Source: Ectopseudomonas composti (GTDB taxonomy: Bacteria; Pseudomonadota; Gammaproteobacteria; Pseudomonadales; Pseudomonadaceae). Taken from it: a stretch of DNA of 64,000 bases. The notes beneath the pieces were generated by a model. That model was not told the origin of the DNA. It did no database searches and saw nothing but the letters and a program-made list of their open reading frames with translations. Made by a program: the position numbers and the translations under genes. This document shows, in pieces, positions 56,456 through 64,000 of this stretch (the first letter of the stretch is position 1; each line of letters opens with the position of its first letter). The stretch spans positions 186,001 through 250,000 of the forward strand of contig NZ_FOWP01000007.1 in NCBI RefSeq assembly GCF_900115475.1. The letters are read 5' to 3'.

Positions 56456-58531
56456 GTGAGTGAACTGTCAGCGGTTTCCGTCACGGCGCTGAAAGGCGTG
56501 GGCGCCGCGCTGGCGGAGAAACTGGCCAAGGTCGGCCTGGAAAACCTGCAGGATGTGCTGTTCCACCTGCCGTTGCGCTATCAGGATCGCACCCGCATCA
56601 CCCCCATCGGCGCCCTGCGCCCGGGGCAGGATGCGGTGGTCGAAGGCATTGTCGCCGGTGCCGACGTGGTCATGGGCCGTCGCCGTAGCCTGCTGGTCCG
56701 CCTGCAGGACGGCAGTGGCACCCTGAGCCTGCGCTTCTTCCACTTCAGCCAGGCACAGAAGGACGGCATGAAACGTGGCACCGCCCTGCGCTGCTACGGC
56801 GAAGTACGTCCCGGCGCCACCGGCCTGGAAATCTACCACCCGGAGTACCGCGCGCAGAGCGGCGACGAACCGGCCCCGGTGGAGCAGAGCCTGACGCCCA
56901 TCTACCCGACCACCGAAGGCCTGACCCAGCAGCGCTTGCGCCAGCTCAGCCAGCAGGCGCTGGCACGCCTGGGCCCGCGTAGCCTGCCGGACTGGCTACC
57001 CGATGAGCTGGCCCGTGACTATCACTTGGCGCCGCTGGACGAGGCCATCCGCTATCTGCACCGGCCACCACCGGACGCCGATGTCGAGGAGCTCGCCGAG
57101 GGTCGCCATTGGGCTCAGCACCGCCTGGCCTTCGAAGAGTTGCTGACGCACCAGCTATCCCTGCAACGCCTGCGCGAACAGGTGCGCGCGCAGCAGGCAC
57201 CGGCTCTGCCGCCAGCGAAGAAGCTGCCGCAGAAGTACCTGCAGAATCTTGGCTTCGCCCCGACTGGTGCGCAGCAGCGCGTGGGTGCCGAGATCGCCTA
57301 CGACCTCACGCAGAGTGAACCCATGCTGCGTCTGGTACAGGGCGACGTCGGTGCCGGCAAGACGGTGGTCGCCGCCCTGGCTGCATTGCAGGCGCTGGAG
57401 GCCGGCTATCAGGTGGCGCTGATGGCGCCCACCGAGATCCTCGCCGAGCAGCACTTTCTCAACTTCAGCAAATGGCTGGCACCGCTTGGTCTGGACGTCG
57501 CCTGGCTGGCCGGCAAGCTCAAGGGCAAGGCCCGCGCCACCGCGCTGGAACAGATCGCCGCCGGCTGTCCGATGGTGGTCGGCACCCACGCCCTGTTCCA
57601 GGACGAAGTGAAGTTCAAGCGCCTGGCCCTGGTGATCATCGACGAGCAGCACCGCTTCGGTGTGCAGCAACGCTTGGCGCTGCGCCAGAAGGGCATCGAC
57701 GGTCGTCTTTGCCCACACCAGCTGATCATGACCGCCACGCCTATCCCACGCACCCTAGCGATGAGCGCCTACGCCGACCTGGACACCTCGATCCTCGACG
57801 AACTGCCGCCAGGGCGGACACCGGTCAACACCCTGGTGATCGCCGACAGCCGCCGCATCGAGGTAGTCGAGCGCGTACGCAATGCCTGCCAGCAGGGACG
57901 CCAGGCCTACTGGGTGTGCACGCTGATCGAAGAGTCCGAAGAACTCACCTGCCAGGCTGCTGAAACCAGCTTCGAGGAGCTTTCCGCGGCATTGGGCGAG
58001 CTGCGTGTCGGGCTGATCCACGGGCGCATGAAACCGGCCGAAAAAGCCGCGGTGATGGACGAGTTCAAGCAGGGCAAGCTGCAGTTGCTGGTGGCTACCA
58101 CGGTGATCGAAGTCGGCGTCGACGTGCCCAACGCCAGCCTGATGATCATCGAGAACCCCGAACGCCTGGGCCTGGCCCAGTTGCACCAATTGCGCGGCCG
58201 AGTGGGGCGCGGCAGCGCCGCCAGCCACTGCGTCTTGCTCTACCATGCCCCCCTGTCACAACTGGGGCGCGAGCGCCTGGCGATCATGCGTGAGACCACC
58301 GATGGTTTCATCATCGCCGAGAAGGACCTGGAACTGCGTGGCCCCGGCGAAATGCTCGGCACTCGGCAGACCGGCCTGCTGCAGTTCAAGGTCGCCGACC
58401 TGATGCGCGATGCCGACCTGCTGCCTGCCGTGCGTGATGCCGCGCAAGCCCTTCTGGAACATTGGCCGCAACATGTGGCTCCATTGTTGGAACGCTGGTT
58501 GCGTCACGGCCAGCAATACGGTCAAGTGTGA
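56456..58531 (+). CDS. recG: ATP-dependent DNA helicase RecG
   Basis: The 691-residue helicase remodels stalled forks and Holliday junctions. It has an N-terminal wedge/OB region (KGVGAALAEKLAKVGLENLQ, then ALRPGQDAVVEGIVAGADVV), Walker A VQGDVGAGKTVVAAL, Walker B IIDEQHRFGVQQRL, TATPIPRTL and motif VI LRGRVGRGSAASHC. It starts at GTG 56456, 8 bases after oxyR, with GAGG upstream. The frame is intact. Confidence 0.96.
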   Translation: MSELSAVSVTALKGVGAALAEKLAKVGLENLQDVLFHLPLRYQDRTRITPIGALRPGQDAVVEGIVAGADVVMGRRRSLLVRLQDGSGTLSLRFFHFSQAQKDGMKRGTALRCYGEVRPGATGLEIYHPEYRAQSGDEPAPVEQSLTPIYPTTEGLTQQRLRQLSQQALARLGPRSLPDWLPDELARDYHLAPLDEAIRYLHRPPPDADVEELAEGRHWAQHRLAFEELLTHQLSLQRLREQVRAQQAPALPPAKKLPQKYLQNLGFAPTGAQQRVGAEIAYDLTQSEPMLRLVQGDVGAGKTVVAALAALQALEAGYQVALMAPTEILAEQHFLNFSKWLAPLGLDVAWLAGKLKGKARATALEQIAAGCPMVVGTHALFQDEVKFKRLALVIIDEQHRFGVQQRLALRQKGIDGRLCPHQLIMTATPIPRTLAMSAYADLDTSILDELPPGRTPVNTLVIADSRRIEVVERVRNACQQGRQAYWVCTLIEESEELTCQAAETSFEELSAALGELRVGLIHGRMKPAEKAAVMDEFKQGKLQLLVATTVIEVGVDVPNASLMIIENPERLGLAQLHQLRGRVGRGSAASHCVLLYHAPLSQLGRERLAIMRETTDGFIIAEKDLELRGPGEMLGTRQTGLLQFKVADLMRDADLLPAVRDAAQALLEHWPQHVAPLLERWLRHGQQYGQV

Positions 58532-58622
58532 ACCTGTTCACAAGACAACCGTCGCCACGAACCTTTGCGCAAATCCTCGCTGGTTATACTCCGGGGCACA
58601 TGCGCCAACGCTGGATACCGAT

Positions 58623-60029
58623 ATGACTGAAGCAGCCCTCGCCGCCAATCCAACTCCGCAACCCCCTGCTGTGATCGTGCAGTTGCTGGAGAAACTCGCC
58701 ATACCCTACCAGGTACGCGCGGAGCGACCGGGCCAGCCAAGCGAAGCACGCCTGCAGGCCGTGCTGCTGGACGACGCCGTCGGTGCCCTGCTGGTGCTCT
58801 ACCCGCGCAGCCAATTGCTGGATCTGTCGCGCCTGGCCGAGTTGACCGGGCGCCAGCTCACCGCGGTCAAACCGGAGCGCCTGGAGCGCATGCTTGGCAA
58901 GCACAACCTGGCCGCCCTGCCCGGCCTGCCGCCGCTGACCAGCTCGCCCTGCTTGTACGAAGAACGCCTGCTGCAGGTGCCCAGCCTGCTGATCGATTCA
59001 GGCCAGCCCGGCGTGCTGCTGGAAATTCCCACCGACGCCTTCAAGGCATTGCTGAGCAAAGCCAGCGCGGCGCGCTTCGGTGAACCGGTCAGCGCGATCA
59101 AACCGAACCTCGATCGCCCGCACGATGACCGCGCGGAGATCACCCAGGCCGTGCAGGCCTTCACTGCGCGCCGCATCCAGCAGCGCCTGGAAGAAACCAT
59201 CGAGATTCCGCCGCTGCCGGAAACCGCGCAGAAGATCATCAAGCTGCGTGTCGACCCTAACGCCACCGTGGATGACATCACCGGTGTGGTCGAGACCGAC
59301 CCCGCGCTGGCGGCGCAGGTAGTGAGCTGGGCCGCCTCGCCCTACTACGCCGCGCCCGGCAAGATCCGCTCGGTGGAAGATGCCATCGTCCGCGTGCTGG
59401 GCTTCGACCTGGTGATCAACCTGGCTCTCGGCCTGGCCTTGGGCAAGACCCTGAGCCTGCCCAAGGATCAGCCGCAGCACGCCACGCCCTACTGGCAACA
59501 GGCAATCTACACCGCTGCGGTGATCGAAGGCCTGACCCGTGCCATGCCGCGTGCGCAGCGCCCTGAAGCCGGCCTGACCTACCTCGCCGGTCTGCTGCAC
59601 AATTTCGGCTACCTGGTCCTGGCGCACGTGTTCCCGCCGCACTTCTCGCTGATCTGCCGCCACCTGGAGGTCAACCCGCACCTGTCGCACGGTCATATCG
59701 AGCAACACCTGCTGGGCATCACCCGCGAGCAGATAGGTGCCTGGCTGATGCGCCACTGGGATATGCCGGAAGAGCTGTCCAGCGCCCTGCGCTTCCAGCA
59801 TGACCCGTCCTACGCCGGCGACAGCGCCGCCTTCCCCAATCTGGTGTGCCTGGCGGTCAGCCTGCTGCGTAACCAGGGTATCGGTGCCGGCCCGCAGAGC
59901 GAGATTCCTGATGAGCTGTTCGAGGCCCTGGGCCTGAGCCGGGAAAAGGCCGAGGATGCGGTGAGCAAGGTGCTCAGTGCCGAGGTCGCCTTGCGCGAAC
60001 TGGCAGCCCAGTTCCAGCCGACGCACTGA
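58623..60029 (+). CDS. YbaK-domain/HDOD fusion protein
   Basis: The 468-residue protein joins an N-terminal YbaK/ProRS-editing-like domain (about 15-160; VIVQLLEKLAIPYQVRAERP, then PRSQLLDLSRLAELTGRQLT) to an HDOD domain (about 200-400; IEIPPLPETAQKIIKLRVDP and TYLAGLLHNFGYLVLAHVFP). YbaK domains deacylate mischarged tRNA in other proteins, while HDOD domains act in signalling. A protein at the same place is found in P. aeruginosa, so the fusion looks ancestral to the genus. ATG 58623 is 91 bases after recG. Confidence 0.85.
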   Translation: MTEAALAANPTPQPPAVIVQLLEKLAIPYQVRAERPGQPSEARLQAVLLDDAVGALLVLYPRSQLLDLSRLAELTGRQLTAVKPERLERMLGKHNLAALPGLPPLTSSPCLYEERLLQVPSLLIDSGQPGVLLEIPTDAFKALLSKASAARFGEPVSAIKPNLDRPHDDRAEITQAVQAFTARRIQQRLEETIEIPPLPETAQKIIKLRVDPNATVDDITGVVETDPALAAQVVSWAASPYYAAPGKIRSVEDAIVRVLGFDLVINLALGLALGKTLSLPKDQPQHATPYWQQAIYTAAVIEGLTRAMPRAQRPEAGLTYLAGLLHNFGYLVLAHVFPPHFSLICRHLEVNPHLSHGHIEQHLLGITREQIGAWLMRHWDMPEELSSALRFQHDPSYAGDSAAFPNLVCLAVSLLRNQGIGAGPQSEIPDELFEALGLSREKAEDAVSKVLSAEVALRELAAQFQPTH

Positions 60030-60058
60030 GCGTCGGTCTTGGGCAAGTAGGGCGCCCC

Positions 60059-60811
60059 CTATGGCTTGCCTGCTGCTTTGCGCAGTTGCTCGCGGCGCTC
60101 GGCGAACAGCTGCGGCAGCACATCGAGACTGGTGCTGAGCAGTTGGCTGACGCTGGGATGCTCGTACAGCGCCGCATACTCGGCCAGCTGATCGCTGGGC
60201 ATCTGCCGATACGCATAGAACATGAAGGTCTCTACCGCCTGCTCGCTGGATTGGCGAATGGCGTCTGCCTGCTTCTGCGTCTGTGCCTGCAGTTCGGCCT
60301 CACTGAGATTCTCGCCCCGCGCTCTTAATGCCAGCAGTGCCTGAGTCTTGCCGACCTCGTAACGCAGCAGGCTGGCCAGCTCGGTGGTGTGTGCGGCGGC
60401 ATCGAGACGCTTGACCAGCTCCAGCCGCGCGCCTCGTGGCGGCTGTTCCTGCAGCCGCTGGCGGTACTCGGCCAAGCCTTCGGGCTGCTCGCCCACCGCC
60501 CGCTCGGCAGCGGTGAAACGCTGCGCCAGCGGGCTATCGAGGCGCTCGCGGGCCTGTTCGCCCTGCACCGCATCGAAGCGGGCACCAACGCGCTTGGCCA
60601 GTTCCAGACAAAACGCCTCGCCAGCGAACAGCTGAGCGAGGCGTTTCTGTTCGGCCTCAGCTTGCCCACGCTGGACCAACGGCGCGCTCTGCTCGCACAA
60701 CAGATGGATACCGGCGAGTTCGAACAGTGGCAACAGGGCTTTGGCAGGCGCTGGCTCGGCCCGTGCAGTGGTAGCGGCCAGCAATAGCAGGGGTAGCAGG
60801 AAAACACGCAT
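60059..60811 (-). CDS. secreted helical protein, DUF2059-like
   Basis: The 250-residue protein has a signal peptide (MRVFLLPLLLLAATTARA|EPAP). Its mature helical chain shows a C-terminal section (QAVETFMFYAYRQMPSDQLA, then EYAALYEHPSVSQLL) resembling DUF2059 proteins. No catalytic motif is visible. GGAAAG 7 bases before ATG 60811 favours this start over one 5 codons upstream. It converges with the YbaK-HDOD gene. Confidence 0.7.
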   Translation of the reverse strand: MRVFLLPLLLLAATTARAEPAPAKALLPLFELAGIHLLCEQSAPLVQRGQAEAEQKRLAQLFAGEAFCLELAKRVGARFDAVQGEQARERLDSPLAQRFTAAERAVGEQPEGLAEYRQRLQEQPPRGARLELVKRLDAAAHTTELASLLRYEVGKTQALLALRARGENLSEAELQAQTQKQADAIRQSSEQAVETFMFYAYRQMPSDQLAEYAALYEHPSVSQLLSTSLDVLPQLFAERREQLRKAAGKP

Positions 60812-60893
60812 GGTCAGGCTTTCCACAGGAACGTGCCTGGCAGCCTAACCAAAGCGCAGCGTCGCGGCCAGCCGCGACGCACATCAGTGCCGA

Positions 60894-61289
60894 TCAGGCA
60901 GCCTCTTTCGGCGCCTCGGTCTTCTTCTTCGGCATCAGGTATTTGGTCAGCCCCTGGAACCACATGACCAGCGCCGGGTTGCCCTGGATCTGGATGTCCT
61001 TGTTCTGGATACCCTGCATGAAGGCCAGTTGCTTGTTCTTCGCGGTCATGGTTGCGAAGCCATAGGCGGCATCTTTGAAACCGATGGCGAAAGCGGGCTC
61101 CTTGGCGTTACCGCGCTTGCTGCTGACGCGCTGGCCGGCCACGATGAAATGGCGAGCAACCTTGCCGTCCAAGGTGTGCAACTGGAAGACCATATCGCGA
61201 CCTTCGAGCTGCTGACGGAACGCCGGGTTTTCACGACTGGCCTTGGCCATCAGGCGGCCCAGCATCCACAGAAGAAAACGGAATTTCAT
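60894..61289 (-). CDS. SCP2-like small protein
   Basis: The 131-residue protein begins with a hydrophobic helix (KFRFLLWMLGRLM) and then has a pattern like the SCP2 sterol-carrier fold (MVFQLHTLDGKVARHFIVAG, FKDAAYGFATMTAKNKQ and IQGNPALVMWFQGLTKYL). Conserved in Pseudomonas beside the HU gene. Lipid binding is an inference from the fold. Confidence 0.65.
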   Translation of the reverse strand: MKFRFLLWMLGRLMAKASRENPAFRQQLEGRDMVFQLHTLDGKVARHFIVAGQRVSSKRGNAKEPAFAIGFKDAAYGFATMTAKNKQLAFMQGIQNKDIQIQGNPALVMWFQGLTKYLMPKKKTEAPKEAA

Positions 61290-61408
61290 GCACGAGCCCT
61301 TGTGATCGAAAATGACGGCCGCGCATTGTAGTGGTTTTTCTGGAGGACTACAGCCTGCCTAAAGTACGGTCGTACCAGACATGACGCAGCCTCGCTGCGC
61401 AGGGAGAA

Positions 61409-61430
61409 CCCGGAGCCGAATGGCTCCGGG
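61409..61430 (-). terminator. hairpin after the HU gene
   Basis: CCCGGAGCC-GAAT-GGCTCCGGG is a perfect 9-bp stem about 8 bases past the HU stop. Only a short T-rich stretch follows on the minus strand, so termination is probable but not certain. Confidence 0.55.
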
Positions 61431-61438
61431 TAACGGGC

Positions 61439-61711
61439 TCAGTTGACCGCGTCTTTCAGGGACTTGCCCGGCTTGAAGGCGACGGTGTTGCTGGCCTTGA
61501 TCTTCACCGGCTGACCGGTTTGCGGGTTCTTACCAGTACGGGCGCCGCGATGGCGCTGGACGAAGGTACCGAAGCCAACCAAGGTCACACTGTCCTTGCG
61601 GTTCAGTGCACCGGTGATTTCTTCTAGTACGGCGTTGAGTACACGATTGGCCTGATCCTTGGTCAGATCAGCCTTTTCGGCGATGGCGGCGGCGAGTTCC
61701 GGTTTACGCAT
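61439..61711 (-). CDS. HU-family DNA-binding protein
   Basis: The 90-residue histone-like protein reads MRKPELAAAIAEKADLTKDQ and has the DNA-bending arm GFGTFVQRHRGARTGKNPQT, GQPVKIKASNTVAFKPGKSL. It binds DNA as a dimer. It is one of several HU/IHF-type paralogues of Pseudomonas. ATG 61711 starts a full-length HU; an upstream frame to 61828 has no supporting features. Its promoter must lie in the A/T-rich run near 61715-61740. Confidence 0.93.
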   Translation of the reverse strand: MRKPELAAAIAEKADLTKDQANRVLNAVLEEITGALNRKDSVTLVGFGTFVQRHRGARTGKNPQTGQPVKIKASNTVAFKPGKSLKDAVN

Positions 61712-61899
61712 AGATGCCTCTTTGACGGTTTTTTGTTGTTGTGTCCGTGCTGTCCTTCCAGAACAGCGCCCAAGGCGCCGCAACAGCTCTGCGCTGCGGC
61801 AGACCCAAAGGAGAATGGCATGCTGCATCGCGCTGCGCCAGTCTCGTCCGCCACTTTAACCAGGCAATTTCGTGGCGTATCCGACAGAACGGCAGGCAA

Positions 61900-63048
61900 T
61901 CATGCCAGCAGCGCTGGTAATTCCTTGTTCAGTGCCAGTTTCTCCTGCACCGCGGCGCCGGTCAGCGCATAACCGAGCAGTGCTCCGTAAGCCTCGCGGC
62001 AGAGCACCTTGATGTCGCTACCGCTGCCTTCTACCGTCCACTCGCCTTCGCGGCCACGGGGTGGCGGCGAGACCACCAGCGGACACGCCGGTGTTTTCAC
62101 CGTCACCGGCATCGGCCCGTAGCTGACGGCAGTGGGCTCGCCGGCCAGGGTCTTGGCCAGCGCTCGAGCACAGGCCATCAGCGGCATGACATAAAGCAGG
62201 TTGAGGCCGTCGACCTCGGCGCAGTCGCCCAGGGCGTAGATGTTGGCGTGCGAGGTACGCAGTTGGCGGTCGACCATCACCCCACGGTTGACGTCGAGCC
62301 CGGCCGCAGCGGCAAGCGCGATACGCGGGCGCAGACCGACGGCCGAGACCACCGCATCGCACGGGATCAGGCTGCCATCGGAGAGTGACGCCTGTAGCGC
62401 ATCACCCTGGTGATCGAGGCTGGCCAGCACCGGGCCCAGATGGAAACGCACACCCAGGCCTTCCAGGCCAGCTTGCACGGCAGACGCTGCCGCCGGATGC
62501 AGCAAACCGGGCATCACCTGCTCGCAAGGCGCCAGCAACTCGACCTCATAGCCACCGGCACTGAGGTCGTTGGCGAACTCGCAGCCGATCAGACCGGCGC
62601 CGAGGATCAGTACGCGGCGCTTGCCGGCCACGGCGCTGCGAAAGCGTGCGTAATCTTCAAGATCATTGATCGGGAACAGCGCATCCTGGGCATCACCTTC
62701 GACCGGCACGCGAATCGGCTCGGCGCCCCAGGCCAGTACCAGATCCCGATATGGCACGGCTTCCTCACCGATCCACAGACGCTTGTGACCAGGGTCGATA
62801 CCGGTGATGCGGGTATGGGTGCGAATTTCCGCATTGAGCTGCTCGGCCATGGCGCCCGCCTCGGCCATCGCCAGGCCATCGGCATCCTTGTTCTTGCCAA
62901 AGCCGGTGGACAGCATCGGCTTGGAGTAGGAGCGACCGTCATCAGCGGTGATCAGCAGCAAGGGCGTCTGGGTGTCGAGCTTGCGCCACTCCTTGGCCAG
63001 GTTGTAACCGGCCAGACCGGTGCCGACGATGACGACTGGTGCACTCAT
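61900..63048 (-). CDS. alkT: rubredoxin-NAD(+) reductase
   Basis: The 382-residue FAD protein has two Rossmann motifs ([17 protein letters not shown] at about 5-21 and [17 protein letters not shown] at about 145-161) and [14 protein letters not shown] near 270. It matches rubredoxin reductases (AlkT/RubB) that pass electrons from NADH to rubredoxin for alkane hydroxylation. In P. aeruginosa, rubA1-rubA2 lie immediately upstream. Here no rubredoxin is found between this start and the beta-barrel gene at 63252, so its rubredoxin partner must be elsewhere. ATG 63048 follows AAAGAGC. Confidence 0.85.
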   Translation of the reverse strand: MSAPVVIVGTGLAGYNLAKEWRKLDTQTPLLLITADDGRSYSKPMLSTGFGKNKDADGLAMAEAGAMAEQLNAEIRTHTRITGIDPGHKRLWIGEEAVPYRDLVLAWGAEPIRVPVEGDAQDALFPINDLEDYARFRSAVAGKRRVLILGAGLIGCEFANDLSAGGYEVELLAPCEQVMPGLLHPAAASAVQAGLEGLGVRFHLGPVLASLDHQGDALQASLSDGSLIPCDAVVSAVGLRPRIALAAAAGLDVNRGVMVDRQLRTSHANIYALGDCAEVDGLNLLYVMPLMACARALAKTLAGEPTAVSYGPMPVTVKTPACPLVVSPPPRGREGEWTVEGSGSDIKVLCREAYGALLGYALTGAAVQEKLALNKELPALLA

Positions 63049-63251
63049 GCGCTCTTTCCTCACATTGAAAACGACGCGACGGCCCAGCGGCCGCCTCCCG
63101 AGATGGCGGGATGACACCCTACTGGATCGGGCAAGCGCTGGCCAGATGGCGTGCAGTCAGCCATTCGGAGGTTGGGGAAAGGTGCGAGCGGGGGAGTCAG
63201 GAGCGGGGATCAAGGCAGACCGCCCGGTATACCAGGCGGTCCATGGGGCCC

Positions 63252-64000
63252 CTAGAACGCCAGGCCTACGCGCAGGCCGACCTGCTCCTGCTTGAGCTTG
63301 CTGCGCTCGGCAATCGCGCTGTTGCTGTCCAGCTCGTAGCGAGTCTGGGTGTAGTACAGGCTGGTGCTGATCGGCAGGCTGTTGATGCCCTTGTTCCACA
63401 GCACGGTCAGCTCGCCGTAGGGGTTGACCTTGTCCTTGAGGTCCACGGAGTCGCTCTCGCCATTGACCTTGAGGCGCGCCTCGGAGTTGATCGAGTAGCG
63501 TGCACCGACTTCCAGGCGCAGGGTGTAGTCCGGCGTCAGGTAGTTGTAACCGAGGCCAGCCTTGGCGAAGGGAGATTTGCTGGTCAGCTTGACGTTGCTG
63601 TCGAACGGGCCGATGTCGTCCTGCTTGATGCGACCCCAGTCGTAGCCGCCACCGACGATCACGTCGACGTAGTTGTTGGTGCTCAACGCGGCACGCAGAC
63701 CAAGGTCGATGTCGGCGCGCGCGGACTTGTATTCCACGTCGTCCTTGTCACGGTACTGACCTTCGATACCGGCCTGGTAGATGAAGCCCTCCTGCCCGGT
63801 CAGCTTGTTACCGAAGTGGTAGAACAGGCCGCCCTGGTTGAGGCGCTCCTTGTCGCTTTCATCGTCCACGGTGAGCTTGTACTGGTTGTGCGAAGCGATG
63901 ACACCGAAGGTCGAGATTGGATCGGTGACCGAGTCTGCATAGGCCTGCGAGGCGCCCGCCAGGCACAGGGCGAGTGTTGCTTTGGGGGTGATGCTGGACA
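63252..64000 (-). CDS. outer-membrane beta-barrel protein (start codon cut by window edge)
   Basis: The frame encodes 249 residues, lacking only the first base of the start codon, since the window ends two bases into it. The N terminus is a signal peptide (SSITPKATLALCLAGASQAYA|DSV). The mature chain is an alternating polar/hydrophobic series of strands (GGLFYHFGNKLTGQEGFIYQ, IDLGLRAALSTNNYVDVIVG, YTLRLEVGARYSINSEARLK) ending VGLRVGLAF with terminal phenylalanine, the beta-barrel insertion signal. I see about ten strands. The family is not recognised by name. Confidence 0.8.
   Translation of the reverse strand, partial: SSITPKATLALCLAGASQAYADSVTDPISTFGVIASHNQYKLTVDDESDKERLNQGGLFYHFGNKLTGQEGFIYQAGIEGQYRDKDDVEYKSARADIDLGLRAALSTNNYVDVIVGGGYDWGRIKQDDIGPFDSNVKLTSKSPFAKAGLGYNYLTPDYTLRLEVGARYSINSEARLKVNGESDSVDLKDKVNPYGELTVLWNKGINSLPISTSLYYTQTRYELDSNSAIAERSKLKQEQVGLRVGLAF

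Overview
The window is a high-GC chromosomal segment of a Pseudomonas-type gammaproteobacterium. The order radC / coaBC-dut-algC-argB / pyrE / crc / rph / yicC-gmk-rpoZ-spoT-ridA / oxyR-recG / YbaK-HDOD / HU / rubredoxin reductase is, from memory, the order of the PA5315-PA5349 region of P. aeruginosa, not far from oriC. The left half (about 1-35700) is more variable. Its composition and short palindromic REP-like repeats would fit a P. mendocina/oleovorans-like species, but the species is inference. I see no prophage, IS, CRISPR array, rRNA or tRNA.

Region 1-5472: a polyamine/opine-type periplasmic binding protein (cut by the left edge), an RpiR regulator, an ArgE/M20 deacylase, a DUF1028 protein, a divergent Rid protein lacking the key arginine, and a flavin monooxygenase. 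This looks like an uncharacterised uptake and catabolic pathway for a nitrogenous compound. Region 5745-8450: modABC behind a ModE-like operator. Region 8610-14622: sulfur acquisition (an SfnR-like AAA+ protein without a DNA-binding domain, a serine hydrolase, oscA, sbp-cysTWA). Region 14800-23000: small regulator-centred units (ArsR/ABM/TauE, XRE/membrane protein, Mpo1-like/Crp-like), a PhoD-like phosphatase and a GNAT. Region 23100-25940: gamma-glutamylputrescine oxidase and synthetase genes (polyamine catabolism). Region 26380-31435: a chemoreceptor with a C-terminal sensor extension, an FAD oxidoreductase, and an AraC regulator divergent from a membrane fatty-acid desaturase. Region 31634-35715: a membrane GGDEF-EAL protein convergent with a REC-HDOD protein.

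Region 35946-63048 is the conserved housekeeping core: rpmG-rpmB, a peptide-binding protein, radC, coaBC-dut-algC-argB, a decayed thioesterase remnant, a DUF4124 protein, pyrE, crc, a TPR lipoprotein, DUF4870, rph, yicC, gmk, rpoZ, spoT, ridA, a lipoprotein, an epimerase, oxyR, recG, a YbaK-HDOD fusion, a DUF2059-like secreted protein, an SCP2-like protein, an HU protein and a rubredoxin reductase. The right edge cuts an outer-membrane beta-barrel gene one base before its start codon is complete.

The most distinctive non-coding signals are candidate operators between divergent regulators and their likely targets: an 18-bp palindrome (707-724), a ModE box (5745-5770), a 17-bp palindrome (17197-17213), a 16-bp palindrome (19589-19604) and a 21-bp direct repeat (30279-30317). 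Others are hairpins separating binding-protein genes from permease genes in both the mod and cys operons, and A-rich Hfq/Crc-type motifs next to ribosome binding sites.
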